The position numbers and the translations under genes were made by a program. The notes beneath the pieces were generated by a model. That model was not told the DNA's origin. It did not search any database and saw nothing but the letters and a program-made list of their open reading frames with translations. Positions 1 through 7,290 of a DNA stretch of 64,000 nt are shown here, piece by piece (position 1 is the stretch's first letter; each line of letters begins with the position of its first letter). Source of the DNA: UBA969 sp041694635 (GTDB lineage Bacteria > Planctomycetota > Planctomycetia > Gemmatales > Gemmataceae); the NCBI GenBank assembly GCA_041694635.1, contig JBDNHI010000012.1, positions 1-64,000 of the forward strand, given 5' to 3'.

Positions 1-2028
1 GAATCCGAAGCTAAATCCAAGGGCGATGAAGTTGCTAAAATAAAGGATGAGGCAGCAAAAGCTGATGATGATAACAAAACTAAAGAAAAAGTATTCCTTG
101 CAAAGCATGAAGGTGAATTGAAAAAGGCTTCTGAAGATAAAAAAGTCGCACTCGATGAAGCGGATAAGAACTACAAAGCTGAACTTCAGATTGCAGATAA
201 AAAACTAGTAGACCAAAAAGTCGAAGCTGATAAAACCTTGAAAGAAACTATGCTTGCAGCGGATAAGAAGATTAAAGAAACAGAGGATACAGCTAAAAAA
301 GAAATCGCAGAGGAAAAGAAAGCTACTGAGAAAAAACTGACTGAAGCTGATACCAAGTTTGTGGCACTCAAAGATGAAAAGACAAAAGTAGAAGGGTCCC
401 TGAAGAAATCTGAAGACTTTGTCGCTTCCATTGGAACAGAACTTTCCCAGGCTAATTTGGTGAAAGATAAAACCAACCCCATGAATGTTGTTGAGGGTTT
501 GAAAAAAGGCATGGAAATTATCCAGTCGAAAGATCCCCAAAGCATGATCCGTGGATTGCAAACCACCTTGGTTGATACGTCCTCCAAATTTACCAAACAA
601 ATCGATGTGGCAGATAAGAAGATAAAGGAAAGTCGACAACCTGCAGAAATGCTTGATTATTGGCTTAAGTTAATGGAAACCAAGGGGCAGGCTGAATTGG
701 AAAAGAAAGCCATTGAAGATATTGCCAAAGTGAATTTAGACCCCGCATCTAATGCAGAAATTAAAGCCCGTGCCGATGTTTTAATGGGAATTACCCTGCG
801 CAATCAAGGTAAGTATGATGAAGCAAAGACAGCCTTAAATAAAGGTAAATCAGCATTAAACCCAGGCGATGTCGCATGGAAACTTCAAGCCGATACTGCG
901 CTTAAAGAAGCAAACGACCCTGTAAGCCATTTTGTTGAATTAAGCAAAGCTCAGGAATCGATGAACCAAGTTGACGAATCGATTAAATCTCTAACTCGAG
1001 CTATTGAACTTACTAAAGATTTTAGTTTAGAAAGAAGGCCAGAACTTTTATCGGATCGCTGTCTGATGAAAATTGAAAAAGCTCAAGTGCTAGCGAAAGG
1101 TGCCCCACAGCCAAATAATCCATTCTTGCTTGAAGCTGCAAAGGATGCGGATGAAGCATTGCCATCTGGGAAAGCGATAGCATTTTATGCCAAGGGCAGG
1201 GTAGAAGAAGTTCGGGGCGAAATTATTAATGCGATTGATTTTTATCGAAAAGCGGTTGCAGCAAACCCCGCTTTAGATCGGCAAGGATCCCTCTATCGCA
1301 TTTCACTTGCAAGGCTTTTAAATAGTACCCCACCTGCTGCTATTAAGCCAGTACCAGTTCCACCTGCTGGGGATAAAGTTGGTTCGCTGAAGTTAGAACT
1401 AGGAGAAAGTATTACAAACTTATTCGTATTGATTACTACGGGGTTTTATTTTCAACAACCTGAAATCGTGTTTCCCCAAGAGGTCCCTAAAATTAGCCCT
1501 AGAGAATCTCAGAAGCTTGCTGATGATGTCCTTGCTAATCCTTTATCAACCTTTGATGCTAAAGCTCAAGCTTATAACATCAAAGGGTTACCGACTAAAG
1601 CTATTCGTGAATATGTAATTGGCTTAAGGGAAAAGCTTGGCCCCGTTCATTATGAAATGCTAATGAAATTAGTTGAAGCACACCCCAGTTTGACTAACCA
1701 TAATTTAGTCAATCAGGCAAATCCGATTGAAGCAGAAAGATTCTTTGCAACCGGCTTAACTTTGTACTTCAATAAAAAATATGCAGAAGCAGAAAAAGCT
1801 TTGCTTGCTGCAATTGAAAATGAAAGGCAAGATGCCCGTTATCAGTACTACTTAGGTTTAGCTCGCTTGGCTCAAAGCAAGCCCGAAGCCGCCGAGGCTT
1901 TTCTTACCGCTTCTAAATACGAAAGACTAGGCAGGCCTTCTCGTGCTGCGGTTAGTAGTTCCTTAGAAAGGGTTCAAGGCCCACCTAGGCAGGCATTAAA
2001 TTATTACCGAAACAGTCCAAGTAACTAG
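1..2028 (+). CDS. Coiled-coil and TPR protein, 5' end outside window
   Basis: The reading frame is open from the first base, so the gene begins upstream; the first possible in-window start (TTG at 118) is probably internal. The N-terminal part is a Lys/Glu/Ala/Asp-rich heptad-like segment typical of a long coiled coil, with repeated K-K-x-x-E/D blocks through about residue 150 of the visible part. The middle and C-terminal parts contain TPR-like helical pairs, for example near nt 790-900, 1200-1260 and 1780-1920. A Pro-rich linker lies near nt 1330-1370. No enzyme motif is seen. It is probably a scaffold or envelope-associated protein; any signal peptide would be outside the window. It ends in a 4-bp tail-to-tail overlap with the next gene. 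The exact role is unknown. Confidence 0.8.
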   Translation, partial: ESEAKSKGDEVAKIKDEAAKADDDNKTKEKVFLAKHEGELKKASEDKKVALDEADKNYKAELQIADKKLVDQKVEADKTLKETMLAADKKIKETEDTAKKEIAEEKKATEKKLTEADTKFVALKDEKTKVEGSLKKSEDFVASIGTELSQANLVKDKTNPMNVVEGLKKGMEIIQSKDPQSMIRGLQTTLVDTSSKFTKQIDVADKKIKESRQPAEMLDYWLKLMETKGQAELEKKAIEDIAKVNLDPASNAEIKARADVLMGITLRNQGKYDEAKTALNKGKSALNPGDVAWKLQADTALKEANDPVSHFVELSKAQESMNQVDESIKSLTRAIELTKDFSLERRPELLSDRCLMKIEKAQVLAKGAPQPNNPFLLEAAKDADEALPSGKAIAFYAKGRVEEVRGEIINAIDFYRKAVAANPALDRQGSLYRISLARLLNSTPPAAIKPVPVPPAGDKVGSLKLELGESITNLFVLITTGFYFQQPEIVFPQEVPKISPRESQKLADDVLANPLSTFDAKAQAYNIKGLPTKAIREYVIGLREKLGPVHYEMLMKLVEAHPSLTNHNLVNQANPIEAERFFATGLTLYFNKKYAEAEKALLAAIENERQDARYQYYLGLARLAQSKPEAAEAFLTASKYERLGRPSRAAVSSSLERVQGPPRQALNYYRNSPSN

Positions 2029-2600
2029 TTCTGTTTAGGTTTCTTGATTTTAGGGCGGAAGAATGGATCGCTGAGGCCTTCAAATTCTTCCTTCCCTTTA
2101 CCCTCGGGGAAGAATATTTCTTCCCAGTGTGCAGTTTCGTCCGGTGTTAATTTCACAGGCTTTAGTGGAATGAAAATCTCTTCCTTGGGCTTGGAATTGT
2201 CGCGAAGGTGAAATTCTAAATCTAGGCAACCCACCTGTAGACAGCCTTTCTTAAGCGCAGCTTTAACCAGTCTTCTATCATCTGAAACCATAACCAATTG
2301 CTTGGGAAAGGTTTCTGCAGTTAAGGCATTTTCGATGTAAGTATCTGCATCCATGCCAGCGGTAAAAACAACTGTGATTTCAGGAAATTTTTTATCTGGC
2401 TTGCGCTCACTTTTACCAAATCCCCTTTGCCCATCAAAAACCACTGTAATTTCTGCTGAAGTATCTGCGCTTTCTTTTAATAAATCATGCAGATTTTTTA
2501 GCAACCAATTGCGTTCAAGTTCTAAAACTCCGGGCGGAACCGTGTCGCTTAGTTTCCTTATCGCCCTTAAAAGGTTATAACCATCAATAAGGTAGTGCAT
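2025..2600 (-). CDS. NYN-domain (YacP-like) putative ribonuclease
   Basis: A 191-residue protein that starts directly with the NYN/PIN-like fold. It shows an N-terminal DGYNLL segment (acidic Asp6, Asn9), a VVFDGQRG strand, ADTYIEN and a VVSDDRRL segment. These acidic residues match the metal-binding site of the YacP/NYN family, which is related to Bacillus Rae1, a ribosome-associated endoribonuclease. The Lys/Pro-rich C-terminus is outside the domain. The ATG at 2600 is preceded by AAGGA with about 8 nt spacing. It is divergent from the HAD gene at 2665, so the 64-bp gap must carry both promoters. The fold assignment is good; RNA cleavage is inferred from the family. Confidence 0.8.
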   Translation of the reverse strand: MHYLIDGYNLLRAIRKLSDTVPPGVLELERNWLLKNLHDLLKESADTSAEITVVFDGQRGFGKSERKPDKKFPEITVVFTAGMDADTYIENALTAETFPKQLVMVSDDRRLVKAALKKGCLQVGCLDLEFHLRDNSKPKEEIFIPLKPVKLTPDETAHWEEIFFPEGKGKEEFEGLSDPFFRPKIKKPKQN

Positions 2601-2664
2601 TGCTCGGTCCTTTTATAATACCGCTGGATGACCCTATTACATTCATACAGGATGGAAAACGATA

Positions 2665-3348
2665 ATGGTTAAAAATATAATTCTTTTTGATATCGATGGC
2701 ACCTTACTTTCTAGTGCGGGTGCAGGGAAAACAGCTTTAGAAAAAGGTATGGCTTCCAAGTTTGGGATTGGGCAAATCGTGGATGGATTAAGCCTTAGCG
2801 GCCGTACCGATAAAGGAATTCTTTATGATTTACTGAGGCTTCACAACATTCCATTTTCGCAGGAAAACTACGAGAAAATGCTGCAAGCTTATTTAGAATT
2901 TCTGCCCGATTGTCTAAAAACCGTTCAAGGGACTATTCTTCCAGGAATCAGCGATATCCTTGCAGCTTTAAAAAAACGCGAAGACTGTGCAGTCGGATTA
3001 CTCACCGGAAATCTCCGCAAAGGTGCAAAAATTAAACTCGCACACTTTAATATTCATCATCACTTTGACTTTGGCGGGTTTGGCGACCATCATCTCGACC
3101 GCGATGATGTTGCTCGAGAAGCTTTGCAAGAAATCCAGACTAAATTCGGGAAGGATTATCCCCCTCATAAAATCTGGGTGCTCGGCGATACTCCTCTAGA
3201 TATTCAATGTGCAAGGGCTATAGGCGCTCAGGTTCTTGCCGTTGCTACGGGTTGGCATTCTATGGACGAACTAAAACCTTATAAACCGGATTTATTATTT
3301 CAGGATTTGACCTCGACTCATCAAGTTTTAGAAAGTTTATTGGTATAA
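2665..3348 (+). CDS. HAD-superfamily phosphatase, phosphoglycolate-phosphatase-like
   Basis: A 227-residue cytoplasmic HAD hydrolase. Motif I is DIDGTLL (nucleophile Asp9, acid/base Asp11), motif II is LLTGN near residue 113, and motif IV is GDTPLDIQCA near residue 173. A helical cap lies between motifs I and II (C1 cap), as in phosphoglycolate and other small phosphomonoester phosphatases. The length is normal for the family. The substrate cannot be read from the sequence; phosphoglycolate or a pyrophosphate-type substrate are the usual options for this branch. It is a single gene, divergent from the NYN gene. A hairpin about 40 bp downstream (3391-3419) may end the transcript. Confidence 0.85.
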   Translation: MVKNIILFDIDGTLLSSAGAGKTALEKGMASKFGIGQIVDGLSLSGRTDKGILYDLLRLHNIPFSQENYEKMLQAYLEFLPDCLKTVQGTILPGISDILAALKKREDCAVGLLTGNLRKGAKIKLAHFNIHHHFDFGGFGDHHLDRDDVAREALQEIQTKFGKDYPPHKIWVLGDTPLDIQCARAIGAQVLAVATGWHSMDELKPYKPDLLFQDLTSTHQVLESLLV

Positions 3349-3390
3349 ATACAAGTTTGATTTTTACAGTTTTACTTGATTATTTCCATT

Positions 3391-3419
3391 GTTTTACCAT
3401 TGCAGAGCTTGGGTAAAAC
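3391..3419 (+). terminator. Hairpin downstream of HAD gene
   Basis: An 8-bp perfect inverted repeat (GTTTTACC / GGTAAAAC) with a 13-nt loop. No T-run follows, so it is a weak candidate for transcription termination or an mRNA end. It also lies in the upstream region of the 3470 gene. Confidence 0.3.
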
Positions 3420-3469
3420 CGTCAATATAATGCTATGGTTTAGATTTAGCCTATTAGAGGGTTGAAACA

Positions 3470-5599
3470 ATGTTAGGCAGAATTTTTGCAATGGTCGTTT
3501 TTCTTGGCGTAACTGCAGCAATACACGCTGAATATTATTTAATCCGAGTCGACTTGACCAAACCTTTGCAAAAGGTGCAACCTGCGGGGGGAGGGGTGCC
3601 AGGAGTTGGACCCGGCCAACCGCCTGTACCAAGTCCCGGTGGTCCTGGTGGCCGGCCATCCGGTGGGCCTGGAATGAAACCACCTGCCCTTGGACCCGGG
3701 GGCGGTGAAGGCGGCTTTTCTAGTGGCATTATTGACCAAGGTGAATTTACCTTAAACTCTCGCTTCGTTTTTGCTGTGGTTGAACTTAATAAACGCGAAC
3801 CAATTTCCCAAACTGTGTTCCCTTGGGTTGTCGTTGACCAAGATCATGTGATAACGAATCCGGGTGCTGCTACTGGGCAACTAGGTATTCCTGCAGGGGT
3901 TCCTGTTGGAACCGAGATAGGTGGAAAATCTGGAACAACTTTGCCACCAGGCGCAGAAGAAAAAAAGCTAGCAATGGCGCATTTTAGTCGTTTTACTCAC
4001 CCTTGGAACGGAAAAACTTGGCCTCTTGCTACCACCGATACTAAAGCAAATATCACTGGAGAATACTTTATCCCTAATAGTTCGATGCAGTTCGTGCAAA
4101 TAATTGCGGATGATTCGGTCAAGGGTAAATCTGTTCCTCTGCTTTCGCTAAGTAAAATTGTTGAAGGCCGTTTAGCTTTGTTAAAAGATAAAAAAACATC
4201 CACCGAGATTATTAATGATGTTGGCAAATTTACACTTGAGCACGGCTTATTTAAAGATTTTAACGACACGATGGATAAGCTTGTAAAAGAATCAAAAAGT
4301 AAAAATCCTGCATTAAATTCTTACACTAAAACAAATAGCCTACTTCAAAATAAAGCTGCTGATAACCCTGCTTTTTCCTCGTATGTTTCAAGCTTTGTAG
4401 GTTTTAACCAAGAAAAATCAGATCACTTTAATGTCCTTCACGATGGCTTGCCCGCCGATCCAGAAGTAAAAGTATGGATCGATCAACTTGAAAAAAATTA
4501 TAAAACTTTCTTTATGTGGTTTGCATTAAATGGCACACAAATCGAATTGCCAATAAATAAACTTTCCGTCGTCATCACAACCAAACCCGATGTTTATCAA
4601 GAATTGTATGTTGCTTTAAATGGATCTAAACCTACGGCTCAGGGGTTTGTCATGCCTAGGGAAAAACTTCTGGTGCTTTGTACCAAAAGGCTTGACCAAA
4701 TTTCTGAAATGCTTGCTTTGAAAATTAAAGAATGGCAAACTCGTGGCTATAATCTAACTCAAATTCTTTCGGGCAAAACTAATGAGGGGTATCCTGCCCA
4801 AGCTGATGCTCACGATATTATTTATGCATCTTCACTAGGGGTTCTTAATCGTACCTTGGATCAAGAAACGGTCTGGAATACCATCGGAAACTTTGGCACC
4901 CTTCAACTCTTTTATGCCACTAATACGCTGCCCCCAAATGTGGTTTTACCCCAATGGCTTTCGGATGGAATCGCAGGAGTTTTTGAAACCCCCCACTGCT
5001 CGCCTTGGATGACCTTTGGCAGTGCTAGTTCTTATCACTTGCCTCTTTTTAGGCAAGTTTACAAAAACAAAAGAAATACAACTGAAATTACGGCACTTCT
5101 TAATAGGCTTTTAACTAATACACCTGCACCAACCCTGACCAAACAAGTAGGCCAAGAGCAGTTCAAAACCGAAGCTTGGGCACTTTCTTATTTCCTTATT
5201 AAAAAGAAACAGTCAGCTTTTATGGCTTTTTGTAAAGAATTGAACTCGGCCCCTAAAGATGTAACTTTAATTCCAAGCACAATGAAAAAGCTATTTGCCA
5301 AAAATTTTCTCACATCCGATGCCGACCCAATGAAAGCTTTAACCACTTTTTCTGTCGAATGGTTTGATTTTATCTTCACAGAAAACTTAGAAGGAGAAAA
5401 ATTCTTCGTTGACCTTAGGCGAATCCAAAACGAAATGCTTAAAACTCAAGACCTTACCACTGTTGAGGGGCCAAATGAAAATTTGCTCCTCAGGCTCTTT
5501 CTACAAGATGTTCCCGGTCTTGAAGCCATTGGCGAACTTGCCCCAAGCGGACTTTCTCCAAGTGGCCCCGGATCCGTTCCACGACCCCCTGGTAAGTAA
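3470..5599 (+). CDS. Secreted Pro/Gly-rich protein with DUF1570-like, apparently inactive peptidase region
   Basis: 709 residues. A short signal peptide (about residues 1-21, ending near IHAEYY) is followed by a Gly/Pro-rich low-complexity stretch (about residues 35-85). The C-terminal third contains a WLSDGIAGVFE segment near residue 495, which resembles the third-ligand helix of DUF1570-type zinc peptidases common in planctomycetes. At the position where those proteins carry HExxH (about residues 472-488, NFGTLQLFYAT) the histidines and glutamate are absent, so catalysis looks lost. Assignment to DUF1570 is by eye and moderate. The C-terminal tail is again Pro/Ser/Gly rich. It is probably an exported structural or binding protein. 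It converges on the aminotransferase gene with only 9 bp between them. Confidence 0.75.
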   Translation: MLGRIFAMVVFLGVTAAIHAEYYLIRVDLTKPLQKVQPAGGGVPGVGPGQPPVPSPGGPGGRPSGGPGMKPPALGPGGGEGGFSSGIIDQGEFTLNSRFVFAVVELNKREPISQTVFPWVVVDQDHVITNPGAATGQLGIPAGVPVGTEIGGKSGTTLPPGAEEKKLAMAHFSRFTHPWNGKTWPLATTDTKANITGEYFIPNSSMQFVQIIADDSVKGKSVPLLSLSKIVEGRLALLKDKKTSTEIINDVGKFTLEHGLFKDFNDTMDKLVKESKSKNPALNSYTKTNSLLQNKAADNPAFSSYVSSFVGFNQEKSDHFNVLHDGLPADPEVKVWIDQLEKNYKTFFMWFALNGTQIELPINKLSVVITTKPDVYQELYVALNGSKPTAQGFVMPREKLLVLCTKRLDQISEMLALKIKEWQTRGYNLTQILSGKTNEGYPAQADAHDIIYASSLGVLNRTLDQETVWNTIGNFGTLQLFYATNTLPPNVVLPQWLSDGIAGVFETPHCSPWMTFGSASSYHLPLFRQVYKNKRNTTEITALLNRLLTNTPAPTLTKQVGQEQFKTEAWALSYFLIKKKQSAFMAFCKELNSAPKDVTLIPSTMKKLFAKNFLTSDADPMKALTTFSVEWFDFIFTENLEGEKFFVDLRRIQNEMLKTQDLTTVEGPNENLLLRLFLQDVPGLEAIGELAPSGLSPSGPGSVPRPPGK

Positions 5600-5608
5600 A
5601 TAAGATTT

Positions 5609-6511
5609 TTAGATTCCCAAACCATTTTGTTTGAAATTTTGATTTGATTGCCAAGACTCTACGGATTTCCAGTACGCCTTTTCTAATTGCCTTGTAATTG
5701 GCCCAGGTTTTCCATTGGCAATATTTAGGTCATCCACTTTGACCACGGGCAGAACTCCGCTGGTTGTTCCGCTGATAAATAATTCAGAAAGGCGATCTAG
5801 TTCGGCAAGGTTTAAGGATTTTTCTCTACAGGGGATCTTTTCCTTTGCTACTAAGGTCAAAATATGTGCTCGAGTAATTCCCGGTAGAATTAAATTACTG
5901 CAAGGGCTTGTAAAAAGCACATCGTCAAATACACCAAAAAGGCTTGAATGAGCTGATTCTGTAATCGTCCCATCTTTTAAATGAAACAAAACTTCATTGC
6001 AACCCGCTTCTTTTGCATCTTGGATTGCAAGCACATTCGCCAATAGGTTTGTAGATTTGATGTCGCAATGATCCCAGCGAATGTCGGGCCGAGAAAGTAA
6101 TCGAATTCCATGCTCGCGCATTTCTTTATAAGGGTCTTTAAAATCTTGGACAAAAAAGAATTCGAACGGTTTCACATCTATGGGGAATGCGTGGGACCTA
6201 GGGGCTGCTCCCCTAGTAATTTGAATATAGACAGTGGCTTCTTGGAACTTGCCCGCTTGGATGGTTTGGTAAATCCGCTCTACCAAGGATTTAAGATTAA
6301 CCTCGTGAAAGCGAACAAGTTTTAAGCTTCGTTCTAACCTGAGGAAGTGTTCTTCTTCAAGCCACATTCTGCCTTTATGAACCCACATAACTTCGTAAAC
6401 AGCATCCCCAAAAAGAAAACCACGATCTAATGCAGGCACTTTTGCTTCTTGAAGTGGCATAATCTCGCCATTGATATTTGCCAATGCAATGGGGCCTTGT
6501 TGAGTGGTCAT
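5609..6511 (-). CDS. PLP-dependent class IV aminotransferase (D-amino-acid or branched-chain type)
   Basis: A 300-residue fold-type IV aminotransferase. It shows the N-terminal DRGFLFGDAVYEV segment, the RWDHCDIKSTNLL stretch containing the PLP Lys, the ITESAHSSLFGV segment and ISGTTSGVLPV near the C-terminus. The SRPDIRWxxCDIKS stretch and DGTITES pattern fit D-alanine transaminase better than IlvE, but 4-amino-4-deoxychorismate lyase-like activity cannot be excluded. The start ATG at 6511 has an AGGAG at 6520-6524. It lies 11 bp downstream of the small histidine kinase and could be co-transcribed with it. Confidence 0.85.
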   Translation of the reverse strand: MTTQQGPIALANINGEIMPLQEAKVPALDRGFLFGDAVYEVMWVHKGRMWLEEEHFLRLERSLKLVRFHEVNLKSLVERIYQTIQAGKFQEATVYIQITRGAAPRSHAFPIDVKPFEFFFVQDFKDPYKEMREHGIRLLSRPDIRWDHCDIKSTNLLANVLAIQDAKEAGCNEVLFHLKDGTITESAHSSLFGVFDDVLFTSPCSNLILPGITRAHILTLVAKEKIPCREKSLNLAELDRLSELFISGTTSGVLPVVKVDDLNIANGKPGPITRQLEKAYWKSVESWQSNQNFKQNGLGI

Positions 6512-6522
6512 AATATTAGCTC

Positions 6523-7206
6523 CTATTTGAATTTAAGGGGTAGACAAATCGAAAACTTTGTTCCTTTTCCTATTTCACTTTGCGCTTCTATTGTTCCGCC
6601 GTGCCTCTCGATTATCTTTTTTGTTGTGGGTAGCCCTAAACCTGTTCCACCGGGGCGAGTGGAATAAAAAGGCTTGAATATATTTTCTAATCCTTCAGCA
6701 GATATACCTTTTCCCGTATCGATAAGGTTGAGAATAAGGCTTTCTGAATTGACCGAGGCTTGAATGGTTATCTCTCCCCCTTTGGGCATTGCTTGCTCTG
6801 CGTTTAGGAGTAAATTAAGCAAGGCTTGCTTAAATATTTCGCTGTCAAGAAAGGCGGGAGGAAGATCAGAAGGCAAATAGCGGTTGACTTTAATATTAGA
6901 GTTGCGAGCCATCGGGCCAAAAAAATCAATCAATTCTTCAAAAATTAAAAGTAAGTCACATGGTTGTAGATTCAGCTCTTCTAACCTTGCAAAACGAAGA
7001 AAATCATTAGAAACATCAACCAGCCTTTCACACTCATTTTGTAAACGCTGTACCCTTTCGAAAGCCCTGCGTTCTCGTTGGGTTTGTGGGTCATTAAAAT
7101 CTTCAGCAAGAAGCTGTATATTAAGGCCAAAAGTACTGAGATGATTTTTGATTTCGTGTATGAACCCACCAGCGAGTTCCGCAAGTTCGGTGTAGGGATC
7201 ACTCAT
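6523..7206 (-). CDS. Small sensor-less histidine kinase
   Basis: A 227-residue protein with HisKA plus HATPase_c domains only. The phospho-acceptor is in FIHEIKNHLS (His at about residue 17). The N box is LLNLLLNAEQAM, G1 is DTGKGIS, and the G2 box is GGTGLGLPTTKKI. There is no membrane segment or PAS/GAF sensor, so it must sense through a partner or act as a phosphotransfer hub. I chose the ATG at 7206 because AGGAG lies about 7 nt upstream; the frame stays open to a TTG at 7230 in a GGGCCC-rich region without a Shine-Dalgarno. No response regulator is adjacent. It lies between pnp and the aminotransferase on the same strand. Confidence 0.85.
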   Translation of the reverse strand: MSDPYTELAELAGGFIHEIKNHLSTFGLNIQLLAEDFNDPQTQRERRAFERVQRLQNECERLVDVSNDFLRFARLEELNLQPCDLLLIFEELIDFFGPMARNSNIKVNRYLPSDLPPAFLDSEIFKQALLNLLLNAEQAMPKGGEITIQASVNSESLILNLIDTGKGISAEGLENIFKPFYSTRPGGTGLGLPTTKKIIERHGGTIEAQSEIGKGTKFSICLPLKFK

Positions 7207-7245
7207 CAAAGCTCCTGATAAGGGCCCCAAGAAAGGGCCCCCAAG

Positions 7246-7272
7246 TTCCAGAGTTCAGATTCCAGAGTTCAG
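7246..7272. repeat. Tandem 13-bp direct repeat in the pnp/kinase gap
   Basis: TTCCAGAGTTCAG occurs twice with a 14-bp period (7246-7258 and 7260-7272). Next to it (about 7220-7243) a GGGGCCC-containing 13-mer is also duplicated, and its GGGCCC cores can pair as a short hairpin. The region is the 84-bp gap between the pnp stop and the kinase start. It could be an attenuator or simple slippage duplication. Confidence 0.5.
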
Positions 7273-7290
7273 GTAAAAAAAACGGAAAAC

